Notes: generated by a model not told the origin, from the letters alone. A stretch of DNA of 18,964 nucleotides from JAOTYV01 sp964469835 (GCA_964469835.1 CAYYBI010000172.1:1-18964), one strand, 5' to 3'; positions 1 to 7,207 are shown, numbered from the stretch's first letter. Program-made: numbers and translations.

Positions 1-89
1 CCGCGCCCCGCGCGGAAGTGGTGCTGGAATTCCTCACCAAGCTGTTCCCGCCGCCGGCGCCCAAGGCGCGGGCGACGCGAATCGTCTGA
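1..89 (+). CDS. C-terminal end of an unidentified protein (partial)
   Basis: The open frame entering from the left edge (codons in phase with position 3) ends at a TGA at 87-89. It encodes about 28 residues: a short amphipathic stretch (AEVVLEFLTKLFPP) followed by a Pro/Ala/Lys/Arg-rich tail. Codon use is GC3-rich like the genuine genes here, which favours real coding. Nothing in this fragment identifies a family. It converges on the tRNA gene on the opposite strand about 35 bases downstream. Confidence 0.5.
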   Translation, partial: APRAEVVLEFLTKLFPPPAPKARATRIV

Positions 90-124
90 GTGCGCGGGTT
101 CATCATCCTGTAGAAGCCAAATGA

Positions 125-200
125 TGGTGCCGCCTGCGTGACTCGAACACGCGTCCTCCGCATTACGAATGCGATGCTCTACCAACTGAGCTAAGGCGGC
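125..200 (-). tRNA. tRNA-Thr (anticodon CGU)
   Basis: The reverse complement folds into a complete 76-nt cloverleaf with encoded CCA. The acceptor arms GCCGCCU/AGGCGGC pair fully, the D arm is GCUCAGUUGGUAGAGC, and the T arm GCGUG-UUCGAGU-CACGC is perfect. The anticodon stem UCGCA/UGCGG closes a seven-base loop UUCGUAA, giving anticodon CGU, which reads the threonine codon ACG. The discriminator base is A. ACG is a common codon in a high-GC genome, so a dedicated CGU isoacceptor is expected. Confidence 0.97.
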
Positions 201-246
201 CTCCATAGTGCCTGTATCCGCGCAAAAAATCGCGGCCGGCGCGGAT

Positions 247-275
247 CATATAAGCGGATGGCCGGAGAATCGCAA
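247..275 (-). promoter_or_regulatory. sigma70-type promoter of the tRNA-Thr gene
   Basis: On the minus strand, TTGCGA (275-270) is separated by exactly 17 bases from TATATG (252-247). Transcription would start near 240, leaving about a 40-base 5' leader to be trimmed before the tRNA. Position, strand and spacing all fit; assignment is by eye. Confidence 0.6.
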
Positions 276-372
276 GCGGCCAATCGCAGGCCGCCGAACG
301 GCTATTGGACCCGCCGACCCAACCGCCGGTCCGTCCGACCGTTCGATTTACCACAGTGTCCGCGCCGTAAAA

Positions 373-388
373 TTAATAAAAAATTAAC
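373..388. promoter_or_regulatory. CtrA-type box TTAA-N7-TTAAC
   Basis: The AT-rich patch between tRNA-Thr and hemY contains TTAA at 373-376 and TTAAC at 384-388 with exactly seven bases between, matching the full CtrA consensus known from alphaproteobacteria. The local AT-richness raises the chance of a coincidental match. It lies only four bases from the CRP-type palindrome and upstream of the candidate RNA at 425-560. Confidence 0.35.
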
Positions 389-392
389 CAAT

Positions 393-408
393 TGTGACGA
401 CAATCACA
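393..408. promoter_or_regulatory. CRP/FNR-superfamily binding palindrome TGTGA-N6-TCACA
   Basis: TGTGA (393-397), six bases CGACAA, then TCACA (404-408) is the exact core consensus of cAMP-receptor-protein (CRP-like) sites. Ten fixed bases at fixed spacing should occur by chance only about 0.02 times in a window this size. The site lies in a 400-base intergenic region, which is where a real site should be. The likely target is a plus-strand transcript ending at the hairpin at 525-551. The tRNA promoter, about 150 bases away on the other strand, is a less natural target. Confidence 0.45.
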
Positions 409-424
409 TCATCGAATTGATCGA

Positions 425-560
425 ACGCGTACCGTGCCAGGGTGAAATTACGGAAGCGGCACCAGCCGGAACCCTCGGCAACGATGGGACCGCTTCACTC
501 CGCTAGGCTTGTAAACTCCCTCTAACGGGCCGACCCTCCGGGTCGGCCCGTCCCCATTTT
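425..560 (+). ncRNA. candidate small RNA (structured intergenic segment with terminator)
   Basis: No convincing protein frame occupies this segment. It can fold: GAAGCGG (453-459) pairs with CCGCTTC (490-496), GCCG/CGGC can form inside it, and GTGCC (434-438) can alternatively pair with GGCAC (458-462). It ends in a perfect 12-bp hairpin at 525-551 followed by a short T run. Upstream lie a CRP-type palindrome and a CtrA-type box. I see no strong -10/-35 pair, so the 5' end is a guess, and I do not recognise a known RNA family. An alternative is that the segment is simply the 3' flank of hemY. Confidence 0.25.
525..560 (+). terminator. perfect 12-bp hairpin, probable intrinsic terminator
   Basis: ACGGGCCGACCC (525-536) and its exact complement (540-551) enclose a three-base TCC loop. 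On the plus strand the stem is followed by CCCCATTTTC, a short U tract. On the minus strand the hairpin lies about 56 bases past the hemY stop but has no U tract. It therefore best serves a plus-strand transcript, though it may also stop or protect the heme operon mRNA. Confidence 0.6.
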
Positions 561-606
561 CAGGCGCGCGCCGCCCCATCGGCCAGGATGCCCGCGGTGA
601 GGCAGT

Positions 607-1980
607 TCAGACAGCGCCGCTGCCGCGCCGGTCCGCCAGTGCCGGCTGATTTGGCCGTGCCGGCAGATTTGGCCGTGCCGGCAGCTGCGAAATCTGTGCC
701 GGCGGACGCCATTCAAGACTGTCGAACGCGCCGCAACTGTCGCAGCGGACGCTCCACGCCCCGGCAGTGGCGCCGCAATCCTCGCACACCCAGACCGGAT
801 CGGGCGGCGCGGTGCCGGCCCGTTCGAGCCATTGGCGCGCCGCCTTGAGATCGCCATGCTCGGATTCTTCCAAATCCGCGAAGAGGCGGCACAGGCGCGG
901 CGTCACCCCGCGTTCGGCCGCGTGCCCCAGATGGGCGCGCGCCTCACCCCACAATTTCGCGTCGAGCGCCGCCTGCGCCAGCGCCACATGACCCTCCACG
1001 TGGTCGGGTCGGAAACTCAGCAGGCGCTGGTAGCGTTTCACCCGCGCCAACACGTCGTCACTTTCGAACAGGCCCGCATAGGCGGCGGCAATTTCAGGAT
1101 GCGGCCGCACGCTCCAGGCTTTTTCCAGTATCTTGACGGCGCGGCGTTGCTTGTCGTCGCGGCTCAGCAAGACGGCGTGGCGGATCGCCGCCGCCACCCG
1201 CTCCGGATCGAGCTGGTGCGCCTCCCGGGCGAAGGCGAGCGCGACTTCCGCGTCGCCGGCATCCTCCGCGTCGCCGCTGCGGGCCAGCAGCACGGCGGCG
1301 CGCCGGCGGCGGGCGGCGCTGGCGGGCATGATCTTGCGGCGGAGCGCCTGGCTGATCGTCGCATCGGCATCGGCCCAGTGGCCGAATGCCACTTGCAGAT
1401 CGAACAAACGCTCGGCCACGCCCTGGGCGTTCGGCTGCAGCCGGAAGGCCTTCTCGGCCAGCCGCAGCGCCTCCGCCTTGTCGCCCTGCGCCTCCGCCTG
1501 TTCGAGCAAGCCGCGAATACCGAGCAAAGCCGTCTCCGGCCGATCCGCCATTTCCTCATAGGTGCGCCGGGCCGCCGTCTCGTCACAGCCCAGTCGCGCC
1601 GCCTGGGCGCGCAACAGGCGGGTAAGGCCGGCATCCTCGAGCAGCGATTCGGCGCGCCGCGCATACCGTCCCGCGCCCGGCGCGTCGCCCGACGCGGCGG
1701 CGATCATGCCGGCGCTGAGCGCTTCGTAGCCGCGCCGCTGCCGGCGGGCGCGATAGGCTTCCAGAAGCCGCCTCGGGGCAACCCGCAGATACCCCCAAAA
1801 GCGTTGCCCGGCAGTGCCAATCAGGGCCAATACGACGACCAGAAAGGCCAGCATGGCCACGGATGTGTCGGCGCGCCAGCCGAGCCATTCGATAGTGACA
1901 TGCCCGGGATGGCCGCTCAGCCAACTGGCGGCGACGGCGGCCAGGACGACGGCCGCGACGAGAATGAGCGTGCGGGTCAT
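607..1980 (-). CDS. hemY: HemY-type inner-membrane TPR protein with C-terminal zinc-ribbon-like tail
   Basis: This 457-residue protein starts with two hydrophobic helices (about 2-20 and 38-58) separated by a short HPGHVTIEWLGW segment, the signature of the HemY N-terminal domain. TPR-like helical repeats follow (about 75-390). The C-terminus carries CEDC (399-402) and CDSC (413-416), a CxxC-x10-CxxC pair typical of the alphaproteobacterial form. This HemY is not the protoporphyrinogen oxidase of Bacillus; its role in heme metabolism is accessory and biochemically undefined. Its ATG overlaps the stop of the hemD-mitofilin gene by four bases (ATGA), implying translational coupling. The last residues include two copies of LPARPN from an 18-bp DNA repeat. 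Identification is strong; the molecular role is not. Confidence 0.92.
   Translation of the reverse strand: MTRTLILVAAVVLAAVAASWLSGHPGHVTIEWLGWRADTSVAMLAFLVVVLALIGTAGQRFWGYLRVAPRRLLEAYRARRQRRGYEALSAGMIAAASGDAPGAGRYARRAESLLEDAGLTRLLRAQAARLGCDETAARRTYEEMADRPETALLGIRGLLEQAEAQGDKAEALRLAEKAFRLQPNAQGVAERLFDLQVAFGHWADADATISQALRRKIMPASAARRRRAAVLLARSGDAEDAGDAEVALAFAREAHQLDPERVAAAIRHAVLLSRDDKQRRAVKILEKAWSVRPHPEIAAAYAGLFESDDVLARVKRYQRLLSFRPDHVEGHVALAQAALDAKLWGEARAHLGHAAERGVTPRLCRLFADLEESEHGDLKAARQWLERAGTAPPDPVWVCEDCGATAGAWSVRCDSCGAFDSLEWRPPAQISQLPARPNLPARPNQPALADRRGSGAV
639..685. repeat. 18-bp tandem repeat, about 2.6 copies, inside the hemY 3' end
   Basis: The unit GTGCCGGCAGATTTGGCC occurs at 639-656 (one mismatch, T for A) and 657-674, with a partial third copy at 675-685. 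The unit is a multiple of three, so the frame is kept and HemY gains the hexapeptide LPARPN in tandem just before its C-terminus. Such a repeat can expand or contract by slippage. Confidence 0.85.
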
Positions 1981-4124
1981 GGCGCCGGGGATTTCCCGCC
2001 CGGCGCGGCGCGGTCGTTCGAGCGCGCGGCGGCGGCGAGCATGCCGACCAGATGGGCCTGAACGGCTTCGATCGCCCTGTCCGCCGCGATGCGGGCCTTT
2101 GCGTCCTTGACCCAGCCGCCCGCCGCGTCGTCCGCGCCGTCCAGTGCCGCCACGGCGGAAGCCAGATCGCCCCGCCGAACCGCGCGTTCGGCGCGCGTCA
2201 CCGGCGACGTGGCGTCATCGCCGCTAATCTTGCGCATGTTCACAAGCGACAACGCCTTGTCGCGAATTGATGCGATCAATCCCGGGTCGCTTGAGTTCTT
2301 GGGTTTCGCCGTCAGTTTCGGGGCGATCTCATCAAACCGCCGCGCCAGCGCGACAAGGGTCGGTATGCCGCGCGCCGCATCCGCCGCCAAGGGCGCCAGC
2401 GCCTCGATCAATGGCTTGTCCGGTTCCGCAAGGCCGCGCAAACGGCCCAGCGCCGCGCCATAGGGTGCGCCCATGCCGAGCTGCGCCTCCAACTGACCCA
2501 GCGACACCGCGAGCGCGGCAAGCCGTTCGCCGCTGATCAGCGGACGCGCCTCGAGCGCGGCGATTCGCTTGCCGAGACCGTCCACCGTCTCCGACAGCGC
2601 CGCCGCACCGCCTTGCAGCCCGGCGACGGCTTCCTGCACGCGGCGCGCGGTCGCCTGTGTCCGCGCTTCCGCCGTCCCGAGTCGGCTTGACAGGTCTTCC
2701 ATTTCCACGCCGGTACGCTGCATATCACGCCGCAACACCGCGACAACGCCCGGATCCGCCGCCCCTCCGCCCTTCGCGACCGTTCCGGACAGCGTCGCGA
2801 GACGCCGGTCCAGGTCGGCGAGGCGCGCCGCCACACTGTCAAGCTTGCCGGCCGCCGCCTCGATCGGCGCGAGCCGCGCGTCGAGGTCGCCGGCGCCGGA
2901 CTGCAGTGCGGCGGGCAATCCCGGCAGTGGAACCACGTGCGACCAATAGGGCGCGGTAACGGTGCCCGCCACAGCCAGGATCGAAAGACAGAGCGCGAGC
3001 CAGGCGATCCCGGCACCGCTCGATTTCCGCGCGGCCGCCGGTGCGGCTTTTTCAACCACCGCCTCGCCGGTGCCTCTCGCCTCCGGCGTCGCCGGACGAT
3101 CGCCCGTCTCACCGGCCGGCGCCTCGGCAGGCGCGGCCGAAACGGCGGCGAGATCGACCCCGTGCCGGGCCGCCGCCGCGCGCACCGCCGCATGGCGATT
3201 GCCGGGGATGCGGCCGCGATTTTTCCAGCCTTGCACGGTCGTTACCGGCACTTCCAGCTTGGCGGCCATGGGGCGGATGCCGCCGAACGCGTCGATCACC
3301 GCATCGGCCCCTGCCTCCAGCGAACCCGCCGGCTGTGCCTGTTCGACGACGGTTGTCGCTTCGGCGTCTTCGTTTTGTGTCATTCTCTCGCCAAAAGGAG
3401 TTGCGTCAAAGGCGGCAAGCAGCGCGGTTTGGGTCGGTTCGGCGGCGACCGTGACTCCGCCCCAGGTGATCGCATCCGCCGCTTCGACCACCGCGCGGCT
3501 CAACGCAAGCATCTGCACCCGCGCACACGCCTCGGCCAACCCGGCCGCACGCGCCACATTAGCAAACGTCGCGGCGCTTCGTGGAGAAAAAAACAATACC
3601 GCATCCAGGTCCCCGGCGGCGAGCGCGTCCCGCACCGCCGGATCGAGCGCCACGGCCGGCGTCGCCGAATACAGTACCGCGCGCCGCACGGTAAATCCCT
3701 CGGATTCGAGCAACCCGGCGAGATCGCCGGCGACCGCGCTCCCGGCAACGTGCAGCATGGCGCCGGCCGACGGTTCGCTGCGCGCCACCACCAGCGCCGC
3801 GAGATCACCGACCGCACCGCCGGCGCTCGCCACATCGGCAAACCCTGCGTCGCGCGCCGCGGCGGCGGTGGCATCGCCGACGGCGAAGACCGGCAGGGCG
3901 CGGCCGGCCGCGGCACGGGCAAAGGCGCGCACCCCGTTCGCCGAGGTGAACAGCAGCGCCTGAACACCCTCCAGGTCCGGTGCATCGGTGTCCTTCAAGT
4001 CAATGCGCAGCATCGGCTGCGCCAGTACCGTCGCGCCGCGCTGCCGTAACGCCTCGATCAAGGAGCCCGCATCCGCTTCCGGGCGGGTCACCAGCACGCA
4101 GGGACCGGTCGGGGGCGCGCTCAT
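1977..4124 (-). CDS. hemD: uroporphyrinogen-III synthase fused to a mitofilin (Mic60-like) membrane protein
   Basis: Residues 1-245 are HemD, which closes and D-ring-inverts hydroxymethylbilane to uroporphyrinogen III. Visible motifs are LVTRPEADA at the N-terminus, ALLFTSANGVRAF (57-69), VFAVGDATA (79-87) and DAVLFFSPRSAATF (174-187). No stop intervenes before a second protein beginning at Met248: an HTH-like module (about 274-320, containing TTVQGWKNRGRIP), an Ala/Pro/Glu linker, one transmembrane helix (about 371-391), a coiled coil (about 411-550) and a mitofilin-type C-terminal helical domain (550-700). The chosen ATG at 4124 is 7 bases after the hemC stop; an upstream in-frame extension is antisense to nothing known and overlaps hemC. 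An internal ATG at 3383 preceded by GGCGAGAGA could also yield a separate 468-residue membrane protein. The stop overlaps the hemY ATG. The total is 715 residues; HemD alone is usually about 240. Confidence 0.85.
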   Translation of the reverse strand: MSAPPTGPCVLVTRPEADAGSLIEALRQRGATVLAQPMLRIDLKDTDAPDLEGVQALLFTSANGVRAFARAAAGRALPVFAVGDATAAAARDAGFADVASAGGAVGDLAALVVARSEPSAGAMLHVAGSAVAGDLAGLLESEGFTVRRAVLYSATPAVALDPAVRDALAAGDLDAVLFFSPRSAATFANVARAAGLAEACARVQMLALSRAVVEAADAITWGGVTVAAEPTQTALLAAFDATPFGERMTQNEDAEATTVVEQAQPAGSLEAGADAVIDAFGGIRPMAAKLEVPVTTVQGWKNRGRIPGNRHAAVRAAAARHGVDLAAVSAAPAEAPAGETGDRPATPEARGTGEAVVEKAAPAAARKSSGAGIAWLALCLSILAVAGTVTAPYWSHVVPLPGLPAALQSGAGDLDARLAPIEAAAGKLDSVAARLADLDRRLATLSGTVAKGGGAADPGVVAVLRRDMQRTGVEMEDLSSRLGTAEARTQATARRVQEAVAGLQGGAAALSETVDGLGKRIAALEARPLISGERLAALAVSLGQLEAQLGMGAPYGAALGRLRGLAEPDKPLIEALAPLAADAARGIPTLVALARRFDEIAPKLTAKPKNSSDPGLIASIRDKALSLVNMRKISGDDATSPVTRAERAVRRGDLASAVAALDGADDAAGGWVKDAKARIAADRAIEAVQAHLVGMLAAAARSNDRAAPGGKSPAP

Positions 4125-4131
4125 CGGACCG

Positions 4132-5052
4132 TCATGCCGCGAAAAACTCAGGGCCCATGCGCGCCCGCAACGCCGCGCCCAGCTCGGTTCCCATCGCCAG
4201 GGCATCGGCGGCAGCGGCTTGACGCCGCTGTCGATGCAGCTCGGTGCCATCGGGCCGGGCAACCAGACCATCGAGCGTCACCAGACCGCTCGCCGGATCA
4301 ACGGTCGCAAGCGCGCCGATCGGCGTGAGACAGGAACCGTCCAAGGCCGCCAGCATGGCGCGCTCGACGCCGATGCAAAGCGCGCTGTCGGGATGATCGA
4401 TCGCGGCGACCAGGTCGCGGGTCACCGTATCGTCGGCCCGCGTCTCGAGCCCGATGGCGCCTTGCGCCGCCGCCGGCAGCAACTCCTCCGGCTCGAGCAC
4501 GCCGGCGGCAGCGCCGGTCAGGCCAAGCCGCCGCAATCCGGCCACCGCCAGCAGCGTCGCCGCCGCTTCGCCGTCCGCGAGCTTGCGCAGCCGGGTTTCC
4601 ACATTGCCGCGAAACGGCACGACCTTTAGGTCCGGCCGGCGGTGCAGGATCTGCGCCTGCCGGCGGATCGAGGCGGTGCCGATGGCCGCCCCGGGGGGAA
4701 TTCCGGCGAGCGATTCCGCCGTGGCGCAAATCAGCGCGTCCCGCGGATCCTCGCGCGGCAACACGGCGGCGATGCACAGTCCGTCCGGCAGAAATGTTTC
4801 CACGTCCTTCATCGAATGCACGGCAAGATCGATGGTCCGGTCGAACAGCGCCTGCTCGATTTCTTTGGTGAACAACCCCTTGCCACCGATTTCGGCGAGC
4901 AAGCGATCGCGCACCCGGTCGCCGGTCGTCCGGATGTGGACGATCTCGACCGTGCGGTCGGGCGCGATCTCGGCCACGCGCGTGCGCACTTCCTCCGCCT
5001 GGATCAGGGCGAGCGGCGATCCGCGGGTTCCGATTCGAAGCGGCTCATTCAT
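4132..5052 (-). CDS. hemC: hydroxymethylbilane synthase (porphobilinogen deaminase)
   Basis: The enzyme polymerises four porphobilinogens into hydroxymethylbilane, the HemD substrate, in the cytosol. The 306 residues match the usual length (E. coli about 313). Family blocks in order are RIGTRGSPLAL (6-16), GGKGLFTKEIEQAL (56-69), DLAVHSMKDV (75-84, with the catalytic Asp at 83), GTASIRRQAQ (125-134), RGNVETRL (148-155) and GSCLTPIGA (239-247). Cys241 is the residue that carries the dipyrromethane cofactor. The start ATG is preceded by GAGAAGG. It is the first gene of the minus-strand cluster and is divergent from tsaD across 75 bases. Confidence 0.97.
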   Translation of the reverse strand: MNEPLRIGTRGSPLALIQAEEVRTRVAEIAPDRTVEIVHIRTTGDRVRDRLLAEIGGKGLFTKEIEQALFDRTIDLAVHSMKDVETFLPDGLCIAAVLPREDPRDALICATAESLAGIPPGAAIGTASIRRQAQILHRRPDLKVVPFRGNVETRLRKLADGEAAATLLAVAGLRRLGLTGAAAGVLEPEELLPAAAQGAIGLETRADDTVTRDLVAAIDHPDSALCIGVERAMLAALDGSCLTPIGALATVDPASGLVTLDGLVARPDGTELHRQRRQAAAADALAMGTELGAALRARMGPEFFAA

Positions 5053-5092
5053 GGCCCTTCTCTACCCGCATTACGGCCGCGCCGGAAGGGGT

Positions 5093-5121
5093 TTGCGGCG
5101 ATTTGGCCCGCAGGGTACAAA
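5093..5121 (+). promoter_or_regulatory. putative tsaD promoter giving a near-leaderless mRNA
   Basis: TTGCGG (5093-5098), a 17-base spacer, then TACAAA (5116-5121) sits only six bases before the tsaD ATG at 5128. Transcription would begin at or next to the start codon. No Shine-Dalgarno is visible before tsaD, which agrees with leaderless translation. Each hexamer is only a moderate match. Confidence 0.4.
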
Positions 5122-5127
5122 CCGCCC

Positions 5128-6171
5128 ATGCTAGTCCTCGGCATCGAGACTTCCTGCGACGAGACCGCCGCTGCCGTGCTGCGCGACGACCGGACCATCC
5201 TATCGAACGTGGTGCTCTCGCAGATCGAGGAGCATCGGCCCTATGGCGGGGTCGTGCCCGAAATCGCCGCACGCAGTCATCTCGACCATATCGACGGACT
5301 GATCGCGCAGGCCCTGGACGAAGCGGGAATCGGGTTCGACGCACTTGATGGCGTCGCGGCCACCGCCGGACCGGGTCTGATCGGCGGCGTCATGGTCGGC
5401 TTGATGGCGGGAAAGGCGATCGCGCTGGTCCGTGGGCTGCCCTTCGTCGCCGTGCATCACATGCGGGCGCATGCCCTGACGCCGCGGCTGACCGATGGAA
5501 TCGACTTTCCGTATCTGGCGTTGCTCGTCTCCGGCGGCCATTGTCTGTTGTGCGCCGTCGCCGGGCCGGACGACTTTCGCCGCTACGGCGGCACCGTCGA
5601 TGATGCGGTCGGCGAGGCCTTCGACAAAACCGCAAAATTGCTGGGCCTGGAATACCCGGGCGGGCCGGCCCTGGAGCGTGCGGCGGCCGAGGGCGATGGC
5701 GCGCGCCATACCCTGCCCCGGCCGATGCTCGGCCGGCCCGGCTGCGATTTTTCCTTTTCCGGGCTCAAGACCGCGGTCCGCCGGCTGGCGGACAAGCTGC
5801 CGCCCGGCCCCATTCTGCGCCAGGATGCGGCCGACATCGCCGCCGCCTTTCAGCGGGCGGTCGCCGAAGTGCTGGCCGACCGCACCCGGAATGCAATTGC
5901 CCAATTCCGCTCCGAGTTTCCCGGCGGCGACACGCTGGCGGCTGCCGGCGGCGTGGCCGCAAACCAGGTCCTGCGTGCGGCCCTGGCCGATGCCGCTTCC
6001 GCCGAAAGCTTCCGGTTCGTCGCGCCGGCACCGGCGCTGTGCACCGACAATGGCGCGATGATCGCCTGGGCCGGCATCGAGCGGCTTCGGCTCGGTCTGA
6101 CCGACGGGCTGGATGCGGCAGCGCGGCCGCGCTGGCCGCTTGACGAACCCGCCGCGCTGGTTACAGGGTAG
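5128..6171 (+). CDS. tsaD: tRNA N6-adenosine threonylcarbamoyltransferase TsaD
   Basis: TsaD (Kae1/Gcp/YgjD family) transfers threonylcarbamoyl to A37 of ANN-decoding tRNAs with TsaB and TsaE. The protein starts MLVLGIETSCDETAAAV, the canonical N-terminus, which fixes the start at 5128 although the frame stays open further upstream. Metal-binding histidines are in HHMRAH (His111, His115). Other ASKHA-fold blocks are GPGLIGGVMVG (81-91), LLVSGGH (132-138), DDAVGEAFDK (158-167), GGVAANQVLR and TDNGAMIAWAG near the C-terminus. The length of 347 is typical. gpsA follows after four bases, so the two are co-transcribed. Confidence 0.97.
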   Translation: MLVLGIETSCDETAAAVLRDDRTILSNVVLSQIEEHRPYGGVVPEIAARSHLDHIDGLIAQALDEAGIGFDALDGVAATAGPGLIGGVMVGLMAGKAIALVRGLPFVAVHHMRAHALTPRLTDGIDFPYLALLVSGGHCLLCAVAGPDDFRRYGGTVDDAVGEAFDKTAKLLGLEYPGGPALERAAAEGDGARHTLPRPMLGRPGCDFSFSGLKTAVRRLADKLPPGPILRQDAADIAAAFQRAVAEVLADRTRNAIAQFRSEFPGGDTLAAAGGVAANQVLRAALADAASAESFRFVAPAPALCTDNGAMIAWAGIERLRLGLTDGLDAAARPRWPLDEPAALVTG

Positions 6172-6175
6172 AAAT

Positions 6176-7207
6176 ATGACACGGATTTCCGTTATCGGTG
6201 CCGGTGCCTGGGGGACGGCGCTCGCCTGCGTCGGTCGGCGCGCGGGCCACGACGTCGCCCTTTGGGCGCGCGAGCAGGCGACGGTCGACGCGATACGCGC
6301 CGACCAGGCCAACCCCACCTATCTGCCGGACATCCCGTTGGAGCCGGGCATCGCGGCGACCACCGATATCGCCGAAGCGCTGGACAGGACGGACGCGGTC
6401 CTGTTCGTCGTGCCGTCGCAATTCCTGCGCCCGGTCGCCGCGACCATGCGGCCGTACCTGGCGGACGGCACGCCGGTGGTGCTGTGCGCGAAAGGCATCG
6501 AACAAAACAGCCTGATGTTGATGACCGAGGTCGCCGGAGAAGCGCTGCCGCAGGCGCGCAACGCCGTGCTGTCCGGCCCCACTTTCGCCCGCGAGGTGGC
6601 GCACGGTTTGCCGGCCGCGGTAACGCTCGCCTGCGCCGACACCGAAGTCGGCCAGAACCTGGTCGAGATGATCGGCATTTCGCATTTTCGTCCCTACCTG
6701 TCCGACGATCTGGTCGGCGCCGAAATCGGCGGCGCGGTAAAGAATGTGCTCGCAATCGCATGCGGCATCGTCACGGGAAGAAAAATGGGCGACAACGCGC
6801 GGGCCGCGCTGATTACCCGCGGCCTCGCCGAGATCGCCCGGCTCGGACTCGCCAAAGGCGCGCGGCCGGAGACTTTAATGGGACTGTCGGGCCTCGGCGA
6901 CCTGACGCTGACCTGCAACGGCCCGCAGTCGCGCAACATGTCGCTCGGCATGGCGCTGGGCGAAGGCCGCAAGCTGGCCGACATCCTGGCCGAACGGCAA
7001 TCCATCGCCGAAGGCGTGTTCAATGCCGAATCCGTAACCGCGCTGGCCGAGACGCTGGGCGTCGATATGCCGATCTGCAGCGCCGTCCACCAGGTGATCA
7101 ACCAGGATGCGGAAATCGACGCAACCATCACCGCGCTGCTGAACCGGCCGTTCCGCAGCGAAAACCTGTGCGCCCCCGCCGTACCCCGAGGCCAACCGCC
7201 GAATTGA
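6176..7207 (+). CDS. gpsA: NAD(P)-dependent glycerol-3-phosphate dehydrogenase
   Basis: GpsA reduces dihydroxyacetone phosphate to sn-glycerol 3-phosphate for phospholipid synthesis. The 343 residues carry the dinucleotide-binding GAGAWGTALA (8-17), CAKGIE (104-109, Lys106), SGPTFAREVA (133-142), GAVKNVLAIACGIVTG (186-201, catalytic Lys189) and GLGDLTLTC (239-247). The start ATG at 6176 follows an AGGG Shine-Dalgarno that overlaps the tsaD stop; an in-frame ATG further upstream lies inside tsaD and is not needed. The C-terminus ends in a short Pro-rich tail (about residue 330 onward) beyond the conserved fold. Confidence 0.97.
   Translation: MTRISVIGAGAWGTALACVGRRAGHDVALWAREQATVDAIRADQANPTYLPDIPLEPGIAATTDIAEALDRTDAVLFVVPSQFLRPVAATMRPYLADGTPVVLCAKGIEQNSLMLMTEVAGEALPQARNAVLSGPTFAREVAHGLPAAVTLACADTEVGQNLVEMIGISHFRPYLSDDLVGAEIGGAVKNVLAIACGIVTGRKMGDNARAALITRGLAEIARLGLAKGARPETLMGLSGLGDLTLTCNGPQSRNMSLGMALGEGRKLADILAERQSIAEGVFNAESVTALAETLGVDMPICSAVHQVINQDAEIDATITALLNRPFRSENLCAPAVPRGQPPN

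Noticed and set aside
101..126. CATCAT...ATGATG inverted repeat after the tRNA
   Set aside because: A six-base stem with a 14-base loop and no T run is too weak to call a terminator.
258..506. 82-codon plus-strand open frame in the tRNA-hemY gap
   Set aside because: It begins within the tRNA promoter, has no Shine-Dalgarno, and codon use changes abruptly across AT-rich regulatory DNA. An RNA interpretation fits better.
832..2061. 409-codon open frame antisense to hemY
   Set aside because: It lies wholly opposite a well-supported gene, is rich in Arg/Ala/Gly/His from GC-rich antisense codons, and shows no family motif or ribosome site.
2937..4049. 370-codon open frame antisense to the hemD-mitofilin gene
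   Set aside because: Arg/Gly-rich composition typical of a third-position-GC shadow; no recognisable domain.
4125..4271. 49-codon N-terminal extension of hemD
   Set aside because: It overlaps the end of hemC, is not HemD-like, and the ATG at 4124 sits in a natural position seven bases after the hemC stop.
5200..6318. 372-codon open frame antisense to tsaD
   Set aside because: A shadow of tsaD codons; tsaD motifs are complete and continuous on the plus strand.
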